64,000 nt of DNA from Trichoplax adhaerens (taxonomy: Eukaryota; Placozoa; Uniplacotomia; Trichoplacea; Trichoplacidae): contig NW_002060943.1 of the NCBI RefSeq assembly GCF_000150275.1, positions 3,616,008-3,680,007 of the forward strand, given 5' to 3'. Positions 1 through 13,117 of this stretch are shown one piece after another. Each line of letters begins with the position of its first letter. Position 1 is the stretch's first letter. The translations under genes and the position numbers were made by a program. Under the pieces are notes generated by a model that ran no database searches, was not told the origin of the DNA, and saw nothing but the letters and a program-made list of their open reading frames with translations.

Positions 1-85
1 TCTTTTATTTGTCGTAAATTGTAAGCATCCTGGATTAGTTTAGTTTTATTTATTTTTAGTTGGTTATCCAGTTATTGTATGTTAC

Positions 86-583
86 CTCGATATAAGATAC
101 AGCTACTTCAAAAGCTTTATCTTTCTTTAATTCTTCAATCCTTTGATATAATTCCATCATACATAGGAATATAATGCCCGGTGAATTAGCATCACCGAGC
201 ATGGTGAACGTTTTTCCGGCACCGGTAGCACCATAAGCAAATATAGAACAATTATAACCATCGAGGACAGCATCTAGGATTAACTTTGTAGAACTTTCAT
301 GAACTTCCATTTGCGTTGCATTTTCATCAAAAACACGATCAAACATCATTCTTAAATCTTTGGATTTTCGTTTTAGTATTCTTTTTCTACAGCCAGGTGT
401 TTTACGTAAGACTTGATCGTCTTCATCTTTAGGATCAAAGACTAACATTTTACTATCTAATGGTTGTACACAAGTTGTATAGGCCCCGTTGGACTCTTGT
501 TGATTATGAGGTCTTACACGGACAACAACCTTCATTGCGCTACCGCTAGTATTCTTGTTATTGCCCATATCACGCTTTGCCAT
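86..583 (-). CDS. KIF18: Kinesin-8 (KIF18-like) motor, first coding exon only; gene continues off the left edge
   Basis: This exon encodes the first 166 residues of a plus-end-directed microtubule motor. After a short N-terminal extension the motor opens with KVVVRVRP (about residues 18-25), then LVFDPKDED, FDRVFDE and the P-loop GATGAGKT (118-125), and ends at SYIE, where kinesin-8 continues with a YNE-type motif. The LVFDPK and FAYGATGAGKT context resembles KIF18A/B more than other kinesin families. The start is the ATG at 583. The exon ends in phase 0 at a GTAACA donor (85-80). Only the first half of the motor is present. Switch I, switch II, the neck and the tail must lie beyond position 1. 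Kinesin-8 proteins control spindle microtubule length and chromosome congression (family knowledge). Confidence 0.9.
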
Positions 584-3220
584 GACTTGAAAATTGAACT
601 CACTAATTCTAATTGGATGAAATTGTAATCATATCACGTAGAAAGGGAGGAAAGAAAAAAAACTTGGCAAAGGATATGAATCAAGAATAACAACTTGAAC
701 TTCAAGCTCCTGCCTAGTAATACCAGTCCGTTATAAATTCTAATCGCCAATCGCACACCGTTCAAAATCAATGATGATCACGATAACATTAAATGACAAT
801 CAGTCAGTAGGCAAAATGAATCCAGGCTAATGATTGAAGCGATTATCAATGTCTTGAACTAGGCAAAAAATGATTATTCCTATACAAGTTGGAAAGATAA
901 TTTTAATTTCTGAACGACTCTCGCCAACAGTACTAGTAGAAGTAGAGTCGATCAAGCTTCCCAAAGGATCAAATTGCTTGTCTGTGGTAGTCTCACTTCA
1001 ACCTTGACTCTTGATGAATCGTAATAACGTCGTGCAATGGTGCTCCAATAAAGTAATTGCTCCAAGATAGCAAGAGCGAGAGAGAGAGAGAGAGAACTAG
1101 ATGTTGTGATCATCGATGAAATCTTGTAATGTTGTTCTTTCGGCCCTTATTACTGGTTGAAAATTTGAAATTGAACTTCAACGGTTGTACTGGCATTGAT
1201 TGGATGATTTTAATCACGTGATAAAACCCAATAGGCGATGGTTGTAATTTGCCTAACGGACAGGTTGGACAAGCGTTGGAAGTTGGAATCCTTATCGAGC
1301 ATGCGTAATAGCTCCCCCCCCCCAAAAAGCTGCTCTATTTGAAATGCAAATTAAATGTGCTCTAGTGATATGGAAATCAACCAATGCCATGGATAATTGG
1401 ATATGCCGGCGTCTAGTCGAAACCCACCACTACAATGGATAATGTCGTGTCCGTATAGAACAAACTATCGATGACAGAACCAACTTTTCAAATCTACTTC
1501 ATTGCTGCGCTTTTGAAAATATTCAATATTGCATTGCTAGGTGCAACATACTGTCCTTTAAAAGACCATTATTTTTGCTAGTCATTTGACCTATACGGTA
1601 CATCTGTATCGAACATTGTACTGTCTATTCGTTCGTCTAACTCTACAGTACATTCCTTACAGAGTTACAGTACAGTACTGTCCATTCGTCCCCTAGCCAT
1701 GTACTGTACAGTACTGTACTGTACTGTACACTACTGTACTGTAGCCCTGTATTGTTCTCGTAGAGTACTTCCTATTACGTCATTTTTGCGGATCTTCTCG
1801 AATAGCTACCGAAAGGGACTAAAAGATCTTGTATATATACATTCATCATAAGCCTGTTCAGGGTAGATGTAGAGAAAAATCTGTGCATAAGTTGATTGCT
1901 ATAGGTATGGCATCAATGATTGCGAATGCTTGTACTAGACTGCGAATGAGGATTATTGTGCTGATCATTTTAATTGTAGCCCGGCCTTGTTCGAGTAACT
2001 TGCTTCTGTTTGTAAAATCATATCCAATGGCCGCCCATACGTTCTCTAGCACTGTCTTTTGCAATCTTTACAGTACTGTGTTGTACTTACTGTAGTAGGT
2101 GACATCAATTTGGCTAATACGACACATACAATAGTCAATAGTGACTCAATCCCGCCAATTCTTACTGCAGTTTTCACGGTTGATCAAAATGCAGAATGGC
2201 GAAAAGAAAAAATTTAAAACTGGCTAGGCCTACTTACGGATTACTCGATGTTTTGAAAGCATCGATGCAGTATACTATATACTATATGTATAGTATACGA
2301 TATTGTAGTAACTACTATGACCAGTAGCAAGCTTTGAAATTATGCACTACAACGCTAAGTGTTTCTCTCAATACAGTATATTGTAGTGCAAATAGGTAAT
2401 ATCGCAAGCATAAATAGTGTCACAAGTATATATATATATTGCACATATCTAAAAAAATCTCACACCAGAGCAAGGCAACGACATGGAAAAAGATGGTAAT
2501 CACAGAATCTCACTGGAATATGACTCATCAATACCGTAGTATTTATCATTTACAATCTCTTGTCACCAGGAGTCTTATTGAATCCTAGCAAATCACAAAC
2601 AATACGGCATAGCGCAATGCCGTGCAATGGTTGCAATTGGCTTTATTACTTCATTATACTTGTTTTCCCTAGATGAACAGTGTTTCAAGTTATCAATTAC
2701 TAGTCACGCACAGTAGATCTGAGCTATCGATTCCTATCAAGCGTAAAAGATACGCCATATTACTCTATCATGCGTTTTAGTGCAGCTATACTGTACTGTA
2801 GTCTAGCAACAAGCAGCTAGCGAGTACCGCCTGGTTGTCATGGCAATGGATGAACTACTGTATGTCACAATGTCCATCAGGCCCTGCCAGTATAAACGGA
2901 TCAATAAGGTAACGATGAATATAATGATTCTTAATTAATTATAATAATAATAAAAGCATTTGATCAAGTAATGTCTTCCGTATGACTTTATGTTATTTCT
3001 ATAGACATGATAGATAGCCTTCGGGGAATTTCGCGATGAAATACACTCTTCCACTACTGTAACGGTTCTATAGTTTCCTATTTTCATATGCGCTTACCTA
3101 CAAAGATGTCATAAACATCAATAATTACCTTTCCCGTTCGGAACGATTTAAAACCTCAATACAATTATTCTCTCTATCTTGTATAAATGCTTCTTTGCAA
3201 TCAGTGCATAAAATGATGAT
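584..3220. other. Noncoding gap between divergent kinesin and NAGPA genes
   Basis: This divergent intergenic region should hold both promoters. It contains a GA dinucleotide run (about 1076-1095), a run of ten C (1314-1323), a cluster of TACTGTAC-type repeats (about 1660-1750), a 10-bp inverted repeat GTATACTATA/TATAGTATAC (2270-2298) and a short TA run (2426-2439). Overlapping frames are open on both strands around 1829-2095, but no family match or splice-supported gene was found. No RNA gene was recognised. Confidence 0.6.
1660..1760. repeat. GTAC/ACTGT simple-repeat cluster
   Basis: Imperfect, largely self-complementary repeats of TACTGTAC and ACAGTACTG. The same motif makes up much of the minisatellite at 50.7-51.25 kb, and short versions are scattered elsewhere (for example near 53947). 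This suggests a genome-wide simple-repeat family rather than a local regulatory site. Confidence 0.7.
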
Positions 3221-6200
3221 ATGAAAACGATATATTTGTTATTGTACTTCATTTTCATCTTGTTTACAACTGATCCAACCAAATGTGCTGGTCGTATTTG
3301 GCGTTGGCATCAGGATCGCCTTAACCTTTATAAAATAGGTCATCATGGACCTACCTATTCACATCTCGTCGTTCAATCTCGACAGAATCAATCCTCCGGC
3401 TACGCTACATCTGAATCCTATTCTGCAACAACCAATCTTGCTACTTCGCAGGTTAAAGTTCATAATTTTGTCGACGATTTTCATTCTTCCTTTTTTGCTC
3501 AGAATTTAAGTATTTATGGCCGATTGATAGTTGTTAACAATCCGTTAAGAACTATTTCTGTACTTGAACCCCACAGCCCCGGCGGTTGTAATATGTCTAT
3601 TATGTCGACAGTAGCAGACACTGCTCAAAGAGCTCATTGCCATGTAGCCATGAATGCTGGATTTTATAATGCGGAAAGTGGAACATGCTACGGTAATATT
3701 ATTTCCAATGGCAGACGGGTTAAAATAGCCAATGTTCAAAACGTGAATTTTGGTATCCGCAAGAATGGATCGATTATTGTTGGTTATTTAACGGAAGAAG
3801 AAATTCTTGATGATGAAAATCCATTTGTTCAGTTAGTCTCAGGTAAGCGTAAAACATGAAAACCAGGCTTTTACCTTAGATAAATAGATATGATGCCGTC
3901 ATGGACTTGTTTACGTAATAAACCAGTGATTTTAATAAATATTTAGAAATCATAGTAAACATTATATAGCGTTAGCTCATATTGATTATAATGATCACTG
4001 CTGCTTGGCAGTCTACAAATAAAATATTGTCGTCGACAGTAAGCAATTAACTTAGTAACTAAGCTTCTACTTTCTAATATAATTGCCATGCCATGAACTT
4101 GTTTACAGAATAAATAAGTGATTTGATGAATATTTACAAATGATCGTCAGCATTCTATAGTAAATTTTCGTGTTGAGTATACTGTAGATTAGCTAGCACG
4201 CTCCCTAACAGTCTATGGAGTAAAATAGCATAGTCCAATGCGTAGTTTACTTGGCTCAGATGGAATCGGTTGTATACTGTACCTTACGAGGTATAAAATG
4301 TGAAGTCGAGGGCGTTACATATTACTATCGTGCATCAACTACGAGCATCGTGTCGTATGGTCGTACTTTACGAAGCCGGTAATCGATTTCATAGTGACCT
4401 ACTATTGTTAGTCTTAATTAATATTAAGTTAATAGTTTAGTATTATAAATATATATGTCCCATTTGAAACTCTTATTCCACATTAAGAGTAAAATTGTTG
4501 CTTATTCATGCACGACTCAGCATGTACCAGTGGTATACTTAGATATAAATGATGTAATATTTACGGTAATAAACATACGAGTATATGTTTTTAGGTGTAA
4601 TATGGCTAGTCAGAAATGGAAAATTGTACATTAAAGAGAGCATAGAAATGGAAAGTAGTCAGCGGGACGATCTTGGAATACTCAAACAGTTTGTTGAAGC
4701 CAGATCAGCTAGGAATGCCATTGGCCATGACAGAGATGGAAATGTTATGTTGATGCAAATAGAAGGCCAAACAAATCTTAATGGGTAAACTTAATGTTCA
4801 AATATTATCATAGTGCATGACAGTATAGCATAATTTTTAATACAATAGTCAAAATACATTGCAATACATTTTAAATTATTGTTATAAAATATTGAAAAGT
4901 AAAAATCACGCTTATATACTATTTCAGTTACTCCTTAAACTAATTATTTCTTTCATTCTATCTCCTCTGCATCCGTCATTAAGAGTTGATATTTATATAG
5001 ACATGTAACGACCTTTTGTTAGATTTACAATTTTAAAATAACACTACTCAATTATTTCTCGAACGGAAATGAGATCTAGACTGTGTGCATTTATAGCAAT
5101 GAATGTATATACGAGAAACTGTAAATTTAGTTTTTAATAAGACATCTAATTATATGATGTATTCTACGTACCCCAGATTAAATCTATACGACTTTGCAAT
5201 GAAATTAATTGAATCAGGATTTGTCAATGCTATTAATTTGGATGGCGGAGGATCATCAACAACTGTCATTGATGGTGTTACGGTTGGCTATCCATCAAAT
5301 CACTGGTAAGTATTATAACCTTCGTAGTAATACTACATCAGTAATATCTTGTAATTTCTTAAATAATAACTTCCATAGCATCTAATTTAACTTATTCCTA
5401 TTCTCAAGCTTACTTTTTATGAATCTGAGATTATGCTGTTTACTGAAAGACTGCAATAATGCGATATCATGTTACTGAAAAAACAATTGAAATTTGCTTC
5501 TAGCTGATATACCTATCTTTTATTTCAGTAGCAAATCTAATACGGCCTTTGGATGTTCTCAAGCAGTGTCTACAGTTATATGCATTCAGGACTTACATTG
5601 TTTGCCTCAAGATTGCAATAACCATGGCAAATGTATAAATGGAAAATGTCTGTGTAACGATCACTGGACCGGCGAAACTTGTGATACTACTATCTGTGAA
5701 TACTTACGTAATTGTTCAGGAAATGGCCAATGCACACAAGGTTTCTTCTAAGGAAAGATTTCTAAACAATGAACGACTATATTTAGTCTTGCGATATTAC
5801 GTTAGTCGTTAAATTTTTTCGGACATATTTCCTTGCATTCTCAAAAATTCAAAAATTAATAAGACTACGAGAAATTAAATAGCAGAATTCATACCGTACA
5901 ACAGGATTTGTTACCGATTCTATTAGCTGTATATTATCATTTGATGGAAATTAGTTAACAATATCTACGGTTAGAAATGAAATAACAGAAGTTATACAAT
6001 AGTTATTGATACTCTCTATTGGAACTTTGGAAGTAACAATAAGTGGTTACCATTGATCGAAAAAAGTGTATAGAATTACTATGAGAAAAATAATTAAATT
6101 TACATAATACTATTTGACCACTACAACTATCACACTAATTGATTGAGCCTAAACTGGAGATCAGTCTACTAATTTACTGTTAATGCGAAAAAATCTATAA

Positions 6201-9200
6201 TGAAGACTTGCTGTAGTTATGCTTCTAAAAATTTTTTATGATTTTGATTCGTCATATTTAGATGGTTGTAACTGTAATCCGGGATGGGTTGGGTTGTTTT
6301 GTGAGCTAGGTATGTATCGTACACTGAATTATCACATCTTCTTTGAAATGTATATAGTATTTTGTATTATGATTGAAAAATCTCTTGGAAGAGACAATGC
6401 TTCTAATAGTATTTTATGTTAGTATATTAGAATGAAGATAGGTCACAAAATGACAATTTATATAGAAGAACTCTTGTTAGATAAGCTAACCCTGAATTTA
6501 CTGATCATAAATTTTACCTATCATCTGCTTACGTCTTTACATAGATAACAGCATGTATTTTATATAATAGTATGAAGTAAAAAGGGACTGATATTCACCA
6601 AGTTTGATATAAATAGATCGTAGCTTGATCTAATAAAAATTAGAATTTCACAATTTAGCTTAGAGAGGAAGTTGAGCTACGGTAACTTTCTGACAATATA
6701 CAATCAGTCCATTGAATATTATATGACATACTGTAGATAACAGCATATTTTTATACCATGTTATCTTATAAAGATGAATTAATCTTTACCTTGCTATACA
6801 TTAAAATTGTGGCTAAATTTAAAGTTAGATTTCCACGGTTTTGCCTAGAGAGAGACTTGGAATTAATTTAACCTCCTGATAATAGGAGATAGTCCATCTT
6901 TTGAGAACGACAGTATTACATACAAATACCGGATAGAACAAAATTTTACAGTTGACTCTATATTCTGCCATTACTCTAGCTTTTTGATCTATAAATGAGT
7001 GATAGAATAGACAGTAGCAAATTGAGAATGATTCTAATATGTTGTTTAGCTCATCCTCGCACGGATTTTGGTCAGAGATGCAATCGGGTATGTAATTGTG
7101 AAAATGGAGCAAAATTGGATCTGGTAACCGGAGATTGCCCCTGCTTACAAGATTGGACGGAAAGTTTTTGTGATAGAGGTAAACTTTTAGCTAGTATTTA
7201 GCACAAGCTCTACAATATCTAGAATTGCATTTCGTATCATTAGAAATAGTGCTTATGCGCTTCTGTTCTGTGATACACTCCATTTTGCATTTAGAATGTC
7301 CGCTGGGCTTCTATGGTAAACTTTGCATCGACAAGTGCAATTGTGATTCCCCTTGCATGTGTAATCTTGTAACTGGGAAATGTGAAAAAGAAAGTGAACG
7401 GTGTAATCGCCTAAATAAATCCCGTGGCTATGTTGAGTTTGAATCTACACCGACTGCAACGAATCTCGCCAGCCCACAAATTAAAGTCCATGAGTTTATG
7501 GACGATTTTTATTCTTCCTTTTTTTCTGAAAGTTTAGTGGTTTACGGTCGACTCATCGTAATCGAGGATCCGTTAAGAACTGTTTCCGTCCTTGAGCCAA
7601 ATGGGCCTGGCGGCTGCAATATATCTACTATGGCGACGGTAGTAGATACCTCTCGAAGAGCTGGGTGCTATTTAGCAATGAATGCTGGTTATTTTAATGC
7701 AGAAACCAGAGGATGCCTCGGTAATATTATCTCCAACGGTAGACTGGTTCGAATAACGAGTGTTAAGAACGTCAATTTTGGTATTCGTAAAAATGGATCA
7801 ATTATTGTTGGTTATTTAACCGAGGATGATATTCTCGATAGCAGAAATCCATTTATTCAGTTAATTTCAGGTAAGGATTACCCTAAGTGTTGAAATCAGA
7901 TATTCTGCTAGATGTAATAGGAATTTAAGCCCCTGAATTCATCGATATATTAAAGCAGTGATTTTTATACATATTTACAACTGTCTTGAAAGTTACGTGA
8001 GGATTCGTTGTTTTGAGTATAGTATTAACTACTACGATGTCTGACAATCTAGAATATCAGGGTATAATAGTCTAAGTAAAAGTAAAAATTCTCTCAATTT
8101 TATTAATTATTGAGGAATTTATCTAGATAATAAATTTTAGTAATTTTATAATTTTCCGGAAACGGCCAAAAATATTTTTGAGCATCATTTGCGCTGAGAA
8201 TCGCCTTAAGTGCTGTCGAAGAATCTGTGGAATCAAAGTAGTACGGTGGAGGCATTAAGCTTAGCTTAATTATTATGGCAAGAAATTGGTATAGAAAATA
8301 TATTTGGGTAGCATATATATTAAATCAGTGATATTTTAAAAACCTGCTACATTATTTACCCGAAATATAGCGTTACCAGCTGCTTGACAAATTTATAACA
8401 GCAAAATATTACAGTAAAAGTAATAAGCTCAGCTCCTGTTGCCTTTAAATTCGCTCAAGAACGTTACAAAGCAATGTTAACCATAATATTTACTACTATC
8501 TAACAATCTATAGCTCCAAAATATTGTAACCAAACAACTAAACTTGGCTCAGATCCTTAGCTGTACACTATATTATATTACACAAAGTTATTGATAATAA
8601 AACTAGTGAAATAGCTAATTTACCATCCTATCGTTACTATCCTTTGCAATTACCTTACACTTTAGGTCCTGCATGATCTACTAACATTAAGCTGATAAAG
8701 TAATGCTTCCAGTATACTTTTTAAAACCTGGAAAATAGTTAATACCTCGTATCATCTAAAGATGCGCCTGTTTAATGCAATTGATACGGTTCATATCGAC
8801 TGCTAATGCAGTAATATCTGCTATTATTCATGAAGCAGTACCGTACAGTCTACGGAATATTAATTTAAGATAGATAATTATAATTTATTCATGCAGGTGT
8901 TATATGGTTAGTAAGAAATGGAAAATCATATGTCAAAGAAAGCATGGAAATGGAAAGCATAAAACGAAAGGATATTAGATTATTAAAGTGGTTCGTTGAA
9001 ACTAAATCAGCCAGAAATGCCATTGGCCATGACAGAGATGGAAATGTTATGCTGGTACAAACAGAAGGCCAGACAAACTTTGAGGGGTAAGTTAAAGGTT
9101 CCAAATACCCCGGTATTAGGAAGTACACAACTGATAGTATGTATTAGTCCGATTTTGGAATATACTGCAATGCCAGTATATCTTGAAATATTCTAGAGTA

Positions 9201-11208
9201 TTTAAAAGTAAATAATGCTGTAAACAATCCTAATTTGATCAGTGCTTTAACACCTGCATCTTACAATTCTATCAATATTCTACAACTTAGGATAGCAGCT
9301 TTGCATATAATGAAAATGTTGTAATTCTGTCGTAGTTTTATTTAATACGGTACGAACTTAAATTTACGCCACCCAATAATTTTTCTTGAACTCCAACAAG
9401 ATCTGGACTGTTTGCAGAGATATCAATAAACATATATGCAATACTAATAAGAATATTCAATTTCATAAGAATAATAATATTCGATTTAATAAGAGAATCT
9501 ATTAATTGATTATTGACTCTATAAATCTCAGATTAAACTTATATGACTTTGCCGAGAAACTAATCGAATCTGGATTTGTCAATGCTATCAATTTGGACGG
9601 GGGAGGATCATTAACAACAGTTGTCAAAGGTGTTACCATTGGCTTCCCATCTGATCCATGGTAAGATTTATATAACATTTGCTGTAATGTTAGAACCCTA
9701 ACAATTTGAGATTTCCGAAAGTCGCATGAGTCTTGGACATGTTATAATTATCTTCTATCGTCCATATTTGACGATGATAAATATTATATCAATATACTGT
9801 CATTCTTAGTATTTAAAGTCTTGCTATAAGGTTATCCTATATTATTATAGAATGCTGATAAATGTTAAGATATTCTTGGAGCTAATGTAGTAATATTTCT
9901 AATTGTAAACGATATCAACAGTGAATCAAATATAGCCTATCGATGTGCTCGACCAGTATCTACAGTTATATGTGCTCATCGCTTGCATTGCATACCTCAA
10001 GATTGCAATAACCACGGTAGATGTTTACATGGAAAATGTCTTTGCAACCATAACTGGACTGGTGAAGCTTGTGAAATTACTATTTGTGGATACTTACACA
10101 ACTGTTCAGGAAATGGTCTATGTACCCCAGGTTCATTTTTGAAGAAATACTTACCTACATAATTTTGTCATGAGTAGAAATGGTCAAATTTAATTCTTCA
10201 ATAAAGTTTCTCGGGTGCAATAAAGACATATTGCTACGAAAATTTGCAAATTTTAAATTTTCTCCTTAACATTTAGATGGTTGTAGTTGTAACCCGGGAT
10301 GGATTGGATTATATTGTCAGAAAGGTATTTATCGTGTAACTAATTCTTGTATTTTGCTCTATAAAAGGGATATAGTATACCCTAATGACAATTAAATCTC
10401 CAATGAAACATGTACTTTCAACTATTAATATATATTTTGTATCGGTATTCCATTTAGAATGCGTTTGCTGATAGAATTTAATAAATTAAGAATCATGTTA
10501 ATATTGTCTAGCTTGTCCTGCAACAACTTTTGGCCAGAGATGCAATCAGACGTGTATATGTCAAAATGGAGCTCAATGTGATCCTATAACTGGCAACTGT
10601 TCCTGCTTACAGGGTTGGACAGGCAGATATTGTGATAGAGGTAAAGTTCTTATTGATTCATTAGTACAAATGATACAAAATCATGATTGCATTCCTTGTA
10701 ATTAAAAGCACCGTCATTGCCACACAAAAAAGCTAATGATGCTGAAATCCGTCTTATTCTGTTACCCCATTTCTCTTCTGCATTTAGAGTGTCCATTTGG
10801 CTTATATGGTAAGCTTTGTGTCCACAAGTGTACCTGTGATTTACTTTGTATGTGTAATCCAATAACTGGAGAATGTGAAAGCCAAAGTCGCCGTTGTCAC
10901 TATCATAAAATTCAATGTCAGATGAAATCAAAGATTCTAAAATACAGGTATTAAGAATAAAGAAGTATTAGCATTATTATCATATTGGGATAGAGCTTGG
11001 CCATTATGTCTAATTTAGTTGGAAATTTCCATTTAATCGATAATTTTATACTGCATCAATCATTTCTACATTTACCTGACTTTGAAATACTTATTATAAA
11101 TATATTCGTATTCTGAATAGATTAAGAAAACTAGATTTCTTTGGATATCTTGCTGCTTTTATTGTGAGTATCTTTTCATCGCTGTATATATTCCTACTCG
11201 TTCAATGA
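3221..11208 (+). CDS. NAGPA: Double-headed NAGPA: two phosphodiester glycosidase domains plus EGF arrays fused in one protein (14 exons, 952 aa)
   Basis: NAGPA (EC 3.1.4.45) removes GlcNAc that caps mannose-6-phosphate on lysosomal enzymes in the Golgi. Exons: 3221-3842, 4595-4784, 5177-5305, 5529-5740, 6262-6309, 7050-7178, 7295-7870, 8897-9086, 9532-9660, 9922-10130, 10277-10324, 10512-10640, 10788-10947, 11121-11208. All junctions keep frame. Order: signal peptide (about 1-23); catalytic domain 1 with NLDGGGS at 291-297; EGF-like repeats (about 325-480); catalytic domain 2 from about residue 505, with NLDGGGS at 719-725; a second EGF set; and a hydrophobic helix over the last 23 residues. 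Both halves share exon sizes (190, 129, 212/209, 48, 129), so a whole gene was duplicated in tandem. Exon 7 runs from EGF straight into domain 2 with no signal peptide, stop or intron. Mammalian NAGPA has one catalytic domain. The last acceptor could be 11121 or 11127; both are in frame. Confidence 0.88.
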
Positions 11209-11272
11209 CAATTGGGAGGAAAGAGTTTACTACGCGTTAGGAATAAGCAAACCAAAAAACGATGATGATGAT

Positions 11273-11548
11273 AAATCAATTATAACTGCTTAAGGATCAC
11301 ATTCCGATGGCGTAGATGATGACGGAAAGGCTTTTAGAAAGCAGTCGTAAAACTAAACAAGCTAGCAACGAAGGTGTGAATACTCGTAAATCAATTATAG
11401 CTGCTTCAGGATCGCATTCTGATGGAGTGATGATGGAAAGGCTTTTAGAAAGCAGTCGTAGGATTGAACAAACTAGCAACGAAGATTAGGATAAATCAAT
11501 TATAATTGCTTAAGAACTGCATTCAGATAACATAGATGGTGACGGAAT
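11273..11548 (+). repeat. Tandem repeat, about 105-bp unit, 2.6 copies
   Basis: Units begin near 11273, 11387 and 11492, each opening with AAATCAATTATARYTGCTT and containing GGAAAGGCTTTTAGAAAGCAG and CTAGCAACGAAG. The third is truncated and more diverged. An in-frame ORF of 57 codons (11316-11489) spans units 1 and 2. It begins shortly after the NAGPA stop codon, so it could be a relic of a longer tail or chance. Confidence 0.75.
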
Positions 11549-12668
11549 GACTTTTAGAAAGTTTTCCGTTTCATATGAAATCAAACATAGTTTACGTTGG
11601 TAGCCTTGCTGGTCATTTAGTGAATTAATGACTTCTATATTTGTTTATGAAATGTTCTACATAATTTTTATATTGAAATTTTGATAATATTACAGTATCG
11701 GGCAATCGAATCTAATGCTATTAATTGATAGAATGATATGCTATTTTGATTGATTAGTTATGACAGAGCTGCACTTTTTATGTAACAAAAGTAAATAATC
11801 TTAGCCTTGAAGTTCATATAAATTTTCATTCTATTCTATAGAAAGGAAACTTTTTATTAATCGTCAGTAGGACATACTATCATATTGCAATCTACTAATT
11901 ATAACAGAAATAGAATAATTTTATGAAGAAGTTGTCAATTTTTATTCCAACATTTATCAATTCCTACTTGCATTCAGTTTGCAATGAATGTTGCTTGCTG
12001 GTAGTATATACACTGCTGCGATTTACTAATGAAGGAAGCAGATCGTTTCATGGAAAAACAATCAGAATCTTTGCTCTAATATTTATGTAAATTTCCAATT
12101 GGATTTGATTTAATTGATCAAGAAAAGCGAAGAATCTTTGTTCTAAATTTTATAATATTTAAAATTGTATCTATTGAAATTCATATAATTTATTGTCGAC
12201 ATAAGTGCTGAAGAATGCTATTTATGATGGAACTTATTTACGATGTCAATATAAAATAATTACTCGAATACTCTCGAAGATTTTAACAGTTTGGTCTCTC
12301 TATTCGATTACAATTACTACTGCCTATCGTCAGCGCGATCCCCTCAATGCAATTAGTAATTATGATAGAAAGAGATTATTTTATTGGGCGATTGAATAAA
12401 CAAAGTCATATTTCTAATATCAGTAAAAAAATCTAGACCAATTTGGCCTTTCACGGAATAATTGCAAAACGAATAGGCGGAAAATCTGTCATTATTTAGC
12501 CGTAATATTTCGAAATTAATATTGTACAGTGAGAGCTTTTAAGTAGTAAAGAGGATAACTAAATGTAGTAATTGCAATTAGATACCTGGGGATGCTATTA
12601 AATACGCATAATTAGTACAAATTTTATGTGGGATACAATCTCAAGGTCAGTTTGGAATATCACAAACA

Positions 12669-13117
12669 TTATAAGCTTAATTAGAGTTTCAGTTGGCATT
12701 AATAAATATTGAACTTATAGATGTAAAACTATCAATTTCCTATTTGGATAACTTAAAATTAATATTATAGACCTGCTACCAGATCAGTTCTGGTATAAAG
12801 GAAATTAGGATAGTTATCTTATAACCTTAATTAGAATTTTCTATCGGCATTAATGAATATTGATTGAACTGATATAAAACTGACAATTTTTTGTCTGAAT
12901 AACTCAAATTAACATTATGGACTTGTTGTTAGCATTTTTCAGTATAAGAGAAATTAGGATAGCCATATCATACGCTTAATTAGAGTTTGCCGTTGATATT
13001 AACGAATTCTGGACTTCAGGATATCAAACTATCAATTTTCTATTTGGATAGCCCCAAATAAATGTTATGGACTTGCTGTTAGCTTTTTCAAGTATAAAGG
13101 AAACTAGAATAGCTATC
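12669..13117. repeat. Tandem repeat, about 149-bp unit, three copies
   Basis: Three imperfect units start near 12669, 12819 and 12969 with ATAAGCTTAATTAGAG-like sequence. Each contains a CTATCAATTTYCTATTTGGATA-like core and TATAAAGGAAATTAGGATAG at the end. Noncoding. Confidence 0.75.

Noticed and set aside
1-29. A possible second kinesin exon (acceptor CCAG at 33-30 on the minus strand, reading AYNLRQIK).
   Set aside because: It would make a very short intron with an extra residue compared with the conserved E-V/I-YNEQI join; the real exon 2 more likely lies beyond the window.
1829-2095. Overlapping open frames on both strands; the minus frame has IGYDFTNRSKLLEQ, faintly like the start of an RNase III domain.
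   Set aside because: Similarity stops after about 14 residues, no catalytic motif follows, and no flanking exon could be joined.
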